From Rhodobacteraceae bacterium CG17_big_fil_post_rev_8_21_14_2_50_63_15 (GTDB lineage: Bacteria > Pseudomonadota > Alphaproteobacteria > Rhodobacterales > Rhodobacteraceae), in assembly GCA_002783205.1 (NCBI GenBank), contig PFEY01000017.1, positions 49,999 through 99,559 on the forward strand: a stretch of DNA of 49,561 bases. Direction: 5' to 3'. The notes beneath the pieces were generated by a model. It did no database searches. It was not told the origin of the DNA and worked only from the letters and a program-made list of their open reading frames with translations. Shown here one piece after another: positions 42,704 to 49,561 of this stretch. Numbering within the stretch: the stretch's first letter is position 1; every line of letters begins with the position of its first letter. Both the position numbers and the translations under genes were made by a program.

Positions 42704-43702
42704 ATGAAACATGCAGTCCTGACCGCGTCTGCGGTGGCGCTGATGGCGCTTGGAAGCTACGCCGAGGCGACGGATCTGAAGATGAGCCATGTTCGCCCGC
42801 AAGACGCCACAATCGACGTCGAACTGCGCGCCTTCTCGGCAGCGGTGGCCGAGGCCACGGGGGGCGATGTGAAAATCGACCTGTTCCCGGCGTCATCGCT
42901 GGGCGATTATACCACGGTGCAGGAGCGCATCAGCGTCGGGGCCATCGACATGGCAACGCAGCCTGCCGCCACCGCCGCCGATCGCCGGATGCAGATCTCG
43001 TCCTTCCCCTATCTTGCCGGCAACTGGGAACAGGCCCGTGCAGTCTATGGCCCCGGCGGCGTGGTGCGCGAGGTCATGGTCGGGCTCTATGCCGAGCAGG
43101 ATATCACGATGCTCGCGGCCTATCCGGTCTATTTCGGGGGTATCTCGCTCAACGTGGCGCACCCCAATCCCGGCTCGACCGAACCTTCGGGCATCAAGGT
43201 GCGCGTGCCCGGCATCAAGAGCTTTCAGCTGACCGGCGAGGCGCTTGGCTATATCCCCTCGCCCATTCCCTTTTCCGAGGCGTTCACCGCCGTGCAGACC
43301 GGCGTGGTCGATGGCGTGATCGGATCGGGGGCCGAGGGCTATTATGCCTCGTTCCGCGATGTGACCAAGACCTATATCCCCGCCAACACCCATTTCGAAG
43401 TCTGGTACATGATCATCTCGAACGAGAGCCTTGCCGGGCTGTCGGACGAGGATCAGGCAACATTGAAAGAGCAAGCCGCCGCGTTCGAGTCGACCCGCTG
43501 GGAGGTGGCCGAGGCCGATCAGGCGCGCAACGAGAAACGTCTGGTGGACGATCTGGGCGCGACCCTGGTCGAGCTGAGCGACGAGCAACTGGCCGCCATG
43601 GCCGCCAAGGCACGCAGCGATATCTGGCCTCAGGTTCTCGAAGATGTCGGTGCCGACTGGGGTCAGTCCATCCTCGACAAGGTTGCTGCGGCAAGCAAAT
43701 GA
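42704..43702 (+). CDS. TRAP transporter solute-binding protein (DctP type)
   Basis: A 332-residue exported binding protein. Signal peptide MKHAVLTASAVALMALGSYA ends at AEA; the mature part begins TDLKMSHVRPQDATIDVELR. DctP blocks are visible: AVAEATGGDVKIDLFPASSL followed by GDYTTVQERISVGAIDMATQ, and PSGIKVRVPGIKSFQLTGEA, where the arginine that grips the ligand carboxylate is expected in VRVPG. AAAGGAG precedes the ATG. It follows dctM after 40 bases, and the dehydrogenase genes follow 64 bases later past a hairpin. The ligand is unknown; the neighbouring amine oxidases suggest an amino-acid-like compound. Confidence 0.93.
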   Translation: MKHAVLTASAVALMALGSYAEATDLKMSHVRPQDATIDVELRAFSAAVAEATGGDVKIDLFPASSLGDYTTVQERISVGAIDMATQPAATAADRRMQISSFPYLAGNWEQARAVYGPGGVVREVMVGLYAEQDITMLAAYPVYFGGISLNVAHPNPGSTEPSGIKVRVPGIKSFQLTGEALGYIPSPIPFSEAFTAVQTGVVDGVIGSGAEGYYASFRDVTKTYIPANTHFEVWYMIISNESLAGLSDEDQATLKEQAAAFESTRWEVAEADQARNEKRLVDDLGATLVELSDEQLAAMAAKARSDIWPQVLEDVGADWGQSILDKVAAASK

Positions 43703-43711
43703 TAAATGCCG

Positions 43712-43736
43712 GACAGGGCGGCAGGCCCGCCCTGTC
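43712..43736 (+). promoter_or_regulatory. Intercistronic hairpin after the TRAP binding-protein gene
   Basis: A perfect ten-pair stem GACAGGGCGG / CCGCCCTGTC with loop CAGGC begins nine bases after the stop. No U-run follows immediately. It probably stabilises the binding-protein mRNA or causes partial termination ahead of the dehydrogenase genes (inference). Confidence 0.55.
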
Positions 43737-43766
43737 GCCCCGCGTTTTCACCTCAAGGGCTTAGCC

Positions 43767-44861
43767 ATGGAAACCGATTATGTCATCATCGGCGGCGGCG
43801 TTGTCGGCCTTTCGGTCGCCTGGGGCCTGCTCAAACGCGGGTTGCGGGTGACGGTGATTGACGGCGATGACGGATCGTTCCGCGCCAGCCGGGGCAATTT
43901 CGGTCTTGTCTGGGTGCAATCCAAGGGAATGAGCCAACCGCGCTATGCGCGCTGGTCGCAAACCTCTGCCGCCGCTTGGGGCGCGTTCGCCGCCGAGTTG
44001 GGCGCGGCCACGGGTCAGGATCTGGGGCTGGAGCAGAAGGGCGGCTATGATCTTCATTTCTCTGAGGAAAGCCTTCAGGGCACGGTCGAGAAATACGAGG
44101 CCCTGAAACGGAAACTGGATGGCAATTACCCGTTCGAGGTTTTGGGTCATAACGCGCTGCGCAAGGAGGAGCCGCAGATCGGCGCATCGGTCGTGGGCGC
44201 AATTCTGCACCATCAGGACGGCCACGCGAACCCGCTCAAGCTGTTGCGGGCGCTCGCTACCGATGTGCGGCGTTTGGGCGGGCGGGTGCTCACCGGCAAG
44301 ACGGTGACGGACGTGACCCGGCCCGACGGCTTCCGCGTGACCTGTGCCGATGGCACGCGGGTCGAGGCGGGCAAGCTGGTCCTGTCGGCAGGGCTCGGGG
44401 CCGCGCAATTGGGGCCGATGCTCGGCTTCAAGGCCCCGGTTCGGGCGCAGCGCGGGCAGCTGCTGATCACCGAGAAACTGCCCAAGATCATCAATCGCCC
44501 CTCGCTGATCGCGCGGCAGGTGGATGAGGGCGGGATTCAGATCGGGGCCACCAACGAGGAGGTGGGGCTCGATGATGGCGTGACGCAGCCGGGGATATCA
44601 CGCCTCGCCGCAGAGGCGATCGCGGCCTACCCGGTGCTGGCAAAGGCGCAGCTTGTGCGGTCCTGGGGCGCGCTGCGGGTGCTCTCGCCCGATGGCTTGC
44701 CGATCTATCAGCAGAGCCTGACCCTTCCCGGGGCCTATCTTGTTACCTGTCACAGCGGCATTACGCTCGCCGCCGCACATGCGCGCCTCTTGCCGGACTG
44801 GCTGGAGGGCACCGCCGCCGCGCCCGATCTGGAGGTGTTCAGTGAAGCCCGCTTTTCTTGA
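43767..44861 (+). CDS. FAD-dependent amine/amino-acid dehydrogenase, DAO-fold subunit
   Basis: A 364-residue flavoprotein of the D-amino-acid-oxidase fold. The FAD-binding Rossmann motif is DYVIIGGGVVGLSVAWGLLK at residues 4-23, a substrate-side block QPRYARWSQTSAAAWGAFAA lies near residue 57, and a C-terminal FAD block is TCHSGITLAAAHARLLPDWL near residue 330. Related subunits pair with small [2Fe-2S] and second flavoprotein subunits in D-hydroxyproline dehydrogenase, opine oxidase and cyanide synthase (HcnC). The ATG at 43767 is the family start; AAGG lies upstream. It overlaps the next gene by 20 bases. The likely substrate is an N-substituted or D-amino acid. Confidence 0.88.
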   Translation: METDYVIIGGGVVGLSVAWGLLKRGLRVTVIDGDDGSFRASRGNFGLVWVQSKGMSQPRYARWSQTSAAAWGAFAAELGAATGQDLGLEQKGGYDLHFSEESLQGTVEKYEALKRKLDGNYPFEVLGHNALRKEEPQIGASVVGAILHHQDGHANPLKLLRALATDVRRLGGRVLTGKTVTDVTRPDGFRVTCADGTRVEAGKLVLSAGLGAAQLGPMLGFKAPVRAQRGQLLITEKLPKIINRPSLIARQVDEGGIQIGATNEEVGLDDGVTQPGISRLAAEAIAAYPVLAKAQLVRSWGALRVLSPDGLPIYQQSLTLPGAYLVTCHSGITLAAAHARLLPDWLEGTAAAPDLEVFSEARFS

Positions 44862-45144
44862 GCTGACGCAAGGGGCGCGCCGCGTGCCGGTGCGCTTTGC
44901 CGGCGAGACCCTGATGCTGCCCGAGGGCGCAAACCTTGCCGCTGCCCTGCTCGCGGCGGGCGTGACGGTGTTCCGTCACACGCCCGTCTCCGGCGCGCCG
45001 CGTGGGCCGTTCTGCATGATGGGGGCGTGTTTCGACTGTCTCGTCGAGGTTGACGGCAGCGTGCGCCAGGCCTGCATGATCGAGGTCGCCGAGGGGCCCG
45101 AGATTGCCCGTCCGCATGTGGGAGAGCCCGATGAGACATTATGA
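44842..45144 (+). CDS. Small (2Fe-2S)-binding dehydrogenase subunit (HcnA/LhpE-like)
   Basis: A 100-residue ferredoxin-like subunit. Cysteines 58, 63, 66 and 78 (GPFCMMGACFDCLVEVDG, then RQACM) form a plant-type [2Fe-2S] ligand set. The preceding GETLMLPEGANLAAALLAAG is the usual beta-grasp. The GTG at 44842 has a perfect GGAGG six bases upstream; the longer frame reads through the DAO gene. It overlaps genes on both sides (20 and 14 bases), showing tight coupling in a three-subunit complex. Confidence 0.92.
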   Translation: MKPAFLELTQGARRVPVRFAGETLMLPEGANLAAALLAAGVTVFRHTPVSGAPRGPFCMMGACFDCLVEVDGSVRQACMIEVAEGPEIARPHVGEPDETL

Positions 45145-46501
45145 TCTGGCCATCCTCGGCGCGGGGCCCGCGGGCATGGCCGCCGCCGCCACGGCGGCGG
45201 AGGCGGGGCTGTCGGTCTGCGTGCTCGATGAACAGCCGCACGCGGGCGGGCAGATCTATCGCGATGTCGAGCGGGTGGCGGCGCTGCGCGGGGATATTCT
45301 GGGCAAGGATTATACGCGAGGCGCAACCCTGACCGCAGGATTACGCCACGCCGCCATCACGCATCTTTCGGGCGCGGTGGTCTGGGCCATCGAACACGCA
45401 TTTCGGATCTCGTTCACACAGGGCGGGGCGGCAGCGCAGATCGCGGCAGAGCGTGTCCTGCTGGCCACCGGCGCGCTGGAACGACCGATGCCTTTGCCGG
45501 GTTGGACATTACCCGGAGTGATGACCGCGGGGGCGGGACAAATCCTGCTCAAGCAATCGGGCGTTCTGGCACAAAGCGCCGTTCTGGTCGGGTCCGGTCC
45601 GCTTCTCTATCTGATCGCGGCGCAGATGGTTCGCGCGGGGGTGCCCCCTGTCGCGATGGTGGAAACCCAGACACTTGACGATCTGATCCGCGCCGCGCGG
45701 CACCTTGGCGGGGCGCTGCGCGGCTGGCGGTATCTGCTGAAAGGCGCCAGGATGCTGGCCGAGATCACCTCGGCGCGGGTGCCGCGCCATACCGGGGCGA
45801 CCGGGATCGCGATCGCGGGCGAGAGCAGGGCGGAGGCCGTGACATTCACCAGCAAAGGCCGGGCACACCGCATCCCTTGCGACACCGTGTTCCTGCATCA
45901 CGGCGTCGTGCCGAACACGCAGGCCGCACGATCGCTGGGGGTTTCGCATATCTGGGATAGGGCGCAATCCTGCTTTGTCCCGTCGGTTGACGATTGGGGC
46001 CAAAGCGATGTCGCCGGTGTCTTTATCGCCGGGGACAGCGCCGGGATTGGAGGGGCGAACGTGGCCGAGAGCGCCGGGCGGATGACGGCGCTGAAAGTGG
46101 CAGAGGAGCTTGGCCGTCTGTCTGCCACCGAGCGTGATCGTCAGGCCGCCCCGTTGCGGTCCGCACGCAACAAGGATCTTGCCGCGCGGCCGTTTCTCGA
46201 CAGGGCTTATCCGCCCCATGCCGCGGCTGTCGCGCCCGATGATGCCACCGTGATCTGCCGCTGCGAGGAAGTCACCGCCGGGGATATCCGCAGGTATGCG
46301 GCTCTGGGATGCCTCGGGCCAAACCAGGCCAAGGCCTTCGGGCGCGCCGGCATGGGGCCGTGCCAGGGGCGCTATTGCGGGCTGAGCGTGTCCGTGATTC
46401 TTGCACAGGCGAACGGTCTGACACCCGACGCAACGGGTTACTACAGGATTCGACCGCCAATCAAACCCGTCACGCTCGGCGAACTGGCGTCACTGGAATA
46501 G
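45131..46501 (+). CDS. FAD/NAD(P)-binding dehydrogenase subunit with C-terminal BFD-like [2Fe-2S] domain (HcnB/opine oxidase-like)
   Basis: A 456-residue two-dinucleotide-binding flavoprotein. The first FAD motif is DLAILGAGPAGMAAAATAAE (residues 5-24), followed by DEQPHAGGQIYRDV. A second nucleotide-binding turn is SAVLVGSGPLLYLIAAQMVR near residues 144-163, and GVFIAGDSAGIGGANVAESA near residues 296-315 closes the flavin site. The C-terminal 80 residues carry CRCEEVTAGDIRR and GPCQGRYCG, a four-cysteine BFD-like [2Fe-2S] site. It is the alpha subunit type of hydroxyproline/opine dehydrogenases and cyanide synthases. The ATG at 45131 follows GGGAGAG. Electron transfer to quinone or oxygen is inferred. 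Confidence 0.9.
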   Translation: MRHYDLAILGAGPAGMAAAATAAEAGLSVCVLDEQPHAGGQIYRDVERVAALRGDILGKDYTRGATLTAGLRHAAITHLSGAVVWAIEHAFRISFTQGGAAAQIAAERVLLATGALERPMPLPGWTLPGVMTAGAGQILLKQSGVLAQSAVLVGSGPLLYLIAAQMVRAGVPPVAMVETQTLDDLIRAARHLGGALRGWRYLLKGARMLAEITSARVPRHTGATGIAIAGESRAEAVTFTSKGRAHRIPCDTVFLHHGVVPNTQAARSLGVSHIWDRAQSCFVPSVDDWGQSDVAGVFIAGDSAGIGGANVAESAGRMTALKVAEELGRLSATERDRQAAPLRSARNKDLAARPFLDRAYPPHAAAVAPDDATVICRCEEVTAGDIRRYAALGCLGPNQAKAFGRAGMGPCQGRYCGLSVSVILAQANGLTPDATGYYRIRPPIKPVTLGELASLE

Positions 46502-46801
46502 CCAGAACGCCGCAGCGCCGCAGTCATCGCGTTCTTGCCAATCCGTTGCCCTTTCTCAAGACGGCGGACGCAAGAGGTCTTTCGCGCCCTCTCATGCCTT
46601 GTAGTTTTCAAGCAAGGTCAACGGCCGGAGCCGCCGGGATGGTGAGGCGCGCCAGGCCCGCAGCGCCCGGACGCGGGGATTGCACCGGGTCACTGAGCAG
46701 GCCCAGCCCGATTGCGACCTTTCGCGTTCCTAAAGCAGCTTGGGTCTCTTGGAAACGCATTGAACCTTTCTGCCAGAGACGCACGCCTGGCAGGCCTTGC
46801 C
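46502..46801. other. Intergenic region between the dehydrogenase and cyanophycin genes
   Basis: A 300-base stretch between convergent transcription units. A plus-strand open frame crosses it, but its sequence is Arg/Pro-rich with no motif and no ribosome-binding site. Two weak inverted repeats are present, including GCCAGAGACGCACGCCTGGC near 46771-46790, but no clear terminator. Nothing else is seen. Confidence 0.6.
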
Positions 46802-48538
46802 TTACGCTTGGCTGCCCAGCATCCTGAATACCTTGTCACGTTCTGAATGCACCAGGAGCAGGGCCAGATCCCCGGGCCGCACTTCGGCCATGATTTTCGC
46901 CACGCCTTCAGACGGGCTCTGTGCGCTCAGGATATGGTCGGCGGGGATCCCCTGCACCAGACATTCCGCGCGCAAGAGGGCAGGGATCTCTCCCGGCGCC
47001 CGACCTCGTGTATATCCGGGCAGTTCGGCGACCACCACGACATCGGGGGCAAGCACGCAAGCCCCACGCGCGAGCGCGCGAATGTCTTCGTCAGACCGGT
47101 CTCCGGCATGGGCCATCATCACAAAGCGCCGCTTGGCGGGCAAGGCGAGCAAGGCCCCGGTCACGGCCGCAATCGAATGCGGGTTATGGGCGAAATCGAC
47201 AAAGAGCCGCGCACCGTTGTGCAAAAACTCGTTCAGGCGGCCAGGATTGTCCAGGGGGTCAGAGCGGAAAGCGGCAAGGCTGCGCGCCATGGCATCAATT
47301 TCAACGCCCATGACGGAACACAGGCAACAAGCCGCCAGCGCGTTCGACACATTATGACCAGCCGCCCCGCCCATTGCGATGGGCACGTCCGCCACCGCGA
47401 TCACCGGCACGGCCTGACGCCCGTTATGCAGCCAGATCGCGCCATGTTCAACAAAGCCGCAAGGCTGCCCCGCCGCCCTTGCGGCGATGATCTGCGGCGC
47501 GTCGGGGTTCAGCGAGAACCAGCGGGCCAGAAGGCCAAGCCGATTGGCCTCGGCCACCACGGGGGGATCATCGGCGTTCAGGACCAACACGCCACCGGCG
47601 CGCAATCCGTGTCGAATGGCAAACTTTGCCTCGGCCAGTTCGGCCACGGTGTCGATGCCGTAGTCCCCCAGATGGTCAGCGGCCACATTTGTGACCACAG
47701 CCGCAATCGCCTGACGCACCGGCACGCCCCGCCGCAGAATGCCGCCGCGTGCAATCTCCAGAAATCCAACCTCGAGGCCCCGGTGGCGCAGCAAGAGGCG
47801 CGCTCCGCCGGGCCCGGAATAATCGCCCCGGTCGATGATCTCATCGCCCACCCGCACCATGTCGGTCGAGGTCAGGCCAGCCACTTTACCCGCTGCACGC
47901 GCCATCGCCATGGCCAGACGTGTGGTGGTGGTCTTGCCATTGGTGCCGGTAATCAGGCCGACGGGCAGATTGTGCAGCGCCTGCCAATCCACGGCTGAGG
48001 GCGCAGGAAGATGGGCCATTTTCCAGCTTTGCGCGGCGCAGCCGTGGCCGATGGTCAAGAAATCCTCATCGACCAGAACCTCAAGCCCGTGCACCGCTGC
48101 GGCGCCCATCAACGCCATCATCGCCGGGTTGGCCTCGCGCGCCATCACGCGCCTGAGATCGTCCATCATGGCGGCAAGGTCGCCGCGCGGCTGCCACAAA
48201 AGATCAGCCGCCACGAGATGCCAGGCCAGCTGAAGCACAAAAGTCGCCGAATACAATTGGTCTGCGGGGGCCGAGATGGCCACAGCGATGCCGCCAGTAA
48301 ACTGCCGACTGGTGCATTCTTGGTCCTGCCAGCCGACAGCATCCAGAACCCGCCGGGCGTGGTGGTGCCAGAGCGCAGCAACCCGTGCGGGGGCAAAGCC
48401 GGAATACTGCGCCTCCAGCGTCGCCCCGGCCTGGGTCAATAGCAGACCCGGCCCTGTCAGCCTGCGGGCTTCGCCGGTCTGCAACGCCTCGGACGCGGCG
48501 ATGGGCACCTCCATCGCGTCGGCAATATCGTCGCTCAT
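46802..48538 (-). CDS. Cyanophycin-synthetase-like Mur ligase without ATP-grasp domain (CphA-prime type)
   Basis: A 578-residue protein. Residues 1-185 resemble the N-terminal domain of cyanophycin synthetase, ending with VDEDFLTIGHGCAAQSWKMA. The central Mur-ligase domain follows at once: LPVGLITGTNGKTTTTRLAM (ATP loop) near residues 191-210, then VVTNVAADHLGDYGIDTVAE and FVDFAHNPHSIAAVTGALLA in the C-terminal Mur domain. In full CphA an ATP-grasp ligase domain of about 250 residues sits between the N-terminal and Mur parts; it is absent here. One of the two ligase reactions is therefore missing. The ATG at 48538 is seven bases after the upstream cphA stop. It may act with, or regulate, the full-length enzyme. 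Confidence 0.85.
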   Translation of the reverse strand: MSDDIADAMEVPIAASEALQTGEARRLTGPGLLLTQAGATLEAQYSGFAPARVAALWHHHARRVLDAVGWQDQECTSRQFTGGIAVAISAPADQLYSATFVLQLAWHLVAADLLWQPRGDLAAMMDDLRRVMAREANPAMMALMGAAAVHGLEVLVDEDFLTIGHGCAAQSWKMAHLPAPSAVDWQALHNLPVGLITGTNGKTTTTRLAMAMARAAGKVAGLTSTDMVRVGDEIIDRGDYSGPGGARLLLRHRGLEVGFLEIARGGILRRGVPVRQAIAAVVTNVAADHLGDYGIDTVAELAEAKFAIRHGLRAGGVLVLNADDPPVVAEANRLGLLARWFSLNPDAPQIIAARAAGQPCGFVEHGAIWLHNGRQAVPVIAVADVPIAMGGAAGHNVSNALAACCLCSVMGVEIDAMARSLAAFRSDPLDNPGRLNEFLHNGARLFVDFAHNPHSIAAVTGALLALPAKRRFVMMAHAGDRSDEDIRALARGACVLAPDVVVVAELPGYTRGRAPGEIPALLRAECLVQGIPADHILSAQSPSEGVAKIMAEVRPGDLALLLVHSERDKVFRMLGSQA

Positions 48539-48545
48539 GGTTCGA

Positions 48546-49561
48546 TCAATCGCCGCCTTCACCCCTGTCGCGTGCCAGCCGCACGCCGCGCTCGTCACGG
48601 ACAATGGTATCGGCGTCGGAGATAAGATCTTCCATCCCGGCCACGACCGGGCGCGGCTTGGTGGCGGCAGCGGCCTGTTCCACCTTGTTGGGGTCCTTGA
48701 AGTAGATGATCTGCTTCCAGCAACGCACGGTATCATCGCCGTTGACCACCAGAAGATCGCCCTCGGCGGCCATCTTCAGACCAAATTCCACGGCGTCAGG
48801 CTCGTTCGGGACGATGTGGATGGCGCTGGCATCGACACCGTTTTCCATCAGGGCCGCTTTCATCAACCGGGGAATTTCATCATGTCCGCGCCCGCGCCGG
48901 TTGTCATCGGCCTTGCAGATGAACACGTCGAAATGCGATGCAAGGATTTTGGCGGCTGTCGCCACATCCTCATCGCGCCGGTCGCCCGGCACCGACAGCA
49001 CGAAAATCCGCTTGCCGTGGACCTCCAACTGGTCAACCAGACCCGAGAGCGCGGTAAAGGCAGCCGGATTATGGGCGTAGTCGAGCATCACCTTGAAGGC
49101 GTGTTCGTCAAAGACGTTCGTGCGTCCCGGCACCTGGAAGAAGCTGGTGTCAAAGGTCCGCAACCCGTGACGGATGTTGTCCAGATCAACACCAAAGCTA
49201 AACGCCATCACGGCGGCAAACATGGCGTTCTGCACGTTGTAGGCGGCCTTGCCCTCAAATGTCGCAGGGATCAGATGCGACCACAACACCGGCAGATGGG
49301 TGCCGTTGTTATAGATCGTGATCATGTCGCCGTTCATGCCGCGTTCCAGCACCACGGCGCGTCCACCGGCCCGGATATGCTGTTTGACCAAGGCATGTTC
49401 CGAGTTCATCGTGGCGTAGCAGATGGCCTTGGCGGTGACATAGTCGGCCATGCGCAGGCAGTGGATGTCATCTGCATTCAGCACCGCCGTTTCGGTGGCG
49501 CTTTCCACCACCACCCGCTTGATCTTGGCCATCTCGTCCAGCGTGTTGATGCCGCCAAGCC
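48546..49561 (-). CDS. cphA: Cyanophycin synthetase, C-terminal part
   Basis: The last 338 codons of a longer gene that continues beyond the right edge. The visible part is the end of the Mur-ligase module: ATFEGKAAYNVQNAMFAAVM, VFDEHAFKVMLDYAHNPAAF (the conserved YAHNP), IFVLSVPGDRRDEDVATAAK and the C-terminal FICKADDNRRGRGHDEIPRL. Cyanophycin synthetase joins aspartate and arginine into the storage polymer cyanophycin using ATP. The stop is followed after seven bases by the ATP-grasp-less paralogue, a paired arrangement also reported for some non-cyanobacterial cphA loci. The ATP-grasp half is outside the window, so completeness cannot be checked. Confidence 0.88.
   Translation of the reverse strand, partial: LGGINTLDEMAKIKRVVVESATETAVLNADDIHCLRMADYVTAKAICYATMNSEHALVKQHIRAGGRAVVLERGMNGDMITIYNNGTHLPVLWSHLIPATFEGKAAYNVQNAMFAAVMAFSFGVDLDNIRHGLRTFDTSFFQVPGRTNVFDEHAFKVMLDYAHNPAAFTALSGLVDQLEVHGKRIFVLSVPGDRRDEDVATAAKILASHFDVFICKADDNRRGRGHDEIPRLMKAALMENGVDASAIHIVPNEPDAVEFGLKMAAEGDLLVVNGDDTVRCWKQIIYFKDPNKVEQAAAATKPRPVVAGMEDLISDADTIVRDERGVRLARDRGEGGD

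Noticed and set aside
46309..46827. Plus-strand gene crossing the dehydrogenase-cyanophycin intergenic region
   Set aside because: It begins inside the flavoprotein gene in another frame, is Arg/Pro-rich, and has no start signal or motif.

Overview
The window is 49.6 kb of high-GC chromosomal DNA from an alphaproteobacterium, most probably a Rhodobacterales (Roseobacter/Rhodobacter-type) species. The evidence is lineage-typical gene order (ptsP next to lysC; hisB-hisH-hisA-hisF-hisE with unrelated genes in between), VPLPA-CTERM sorting signals, a TRAP transporter next to a three-subunit amino-acid/opine-type dehydrogenase, and many four-base start/stop overlaps. No replication origin, CRISPR array, rRNA gene or complete insertion sequence was seen. 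Species-level identity cannot be read from the sequence.

Layout. 1-10.5 kb (mostly minus strand): housekeeping and conserved genes, namely the partial ptsP, lysC, an SDR enzyme, a DUF1178 protein, a CPA2 cation/proton antiporter with a TrkA-N domain, a 777-residue one-TM protein with a PilP/GspC-like tail, O-acetylhomoserine sulfhydrylase, a VOC-family gene reduced by an internal deletion, a nucleotide-sugar-type transferase and a small lipoprotein. 10.7-11.8 kb: a tRNA-Tyr gene whose last 44 bases are repeated exactly 1 kb downstream; the AT-richer DNA between the copies carries one VPLPA-CTERM surface protein and no recombinase, so it looks like a minimal or decayed tRNA-targeted island. 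12-14.7 kb: rlmB, a membrane protein, a gene-free stretch holding a probable structured RNA (two hairpins, a possible 6-bp pseudoknot and an intrinsic terminator) in front of a CoA-binding-domain gene, and a Dabb protein. 14.7-20.7 kb: a split histidine operon (hisB, hisH, glsA, ..., hisA, ..., hisF, hisE) interrupted by plus-strand DUF2147 and DUF302 genes and by a second VPLPA-type gene with a frameshift in its sorting signal.

20.8-27.8 kb: a DUF2252 kinase-like gene and a 1,778-codon gene joining a DEDD exonuclease, a RecQ helicase and a UvrD-type helicase in one protein. 27.8-31.7 kb: a PotABCD-type ABC importer operon. 32.1-37.05 kb: a tightly overlapped six-gene operon (atypical PTPS-like protein, methyltransferase, RibD-type reductase, zinc-less MDR dehydrogenase, inositol-phosphatase-family enzyme, GT4 glycosyltransferase). 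This looks like a pathway for a modified, glycosylated pterin-like compound and is the best candidate here for an undescribed system. 37.2-39.6 kb: an OpgH-type glucosyltransferase and a YceI protein. 39.8-46.5 kb: a LysR regulator divergent from a TRAP transporter and a three-subunit FAD/[2Fe-2S] dehydrogenase, which together suggest uptake and oxidation of an amino acid, betaine or opine. 46.8 kb to the end: a cyanophycin-synthetase pair, the downstream member lacking the ATP-grasp domain and the upstream one running off the window.

Start codons were re-chosen from ribosome-binding sites and family starts where the longest open frame was implausible. All family assignments come from recognising motifs by eye; no database search was run.
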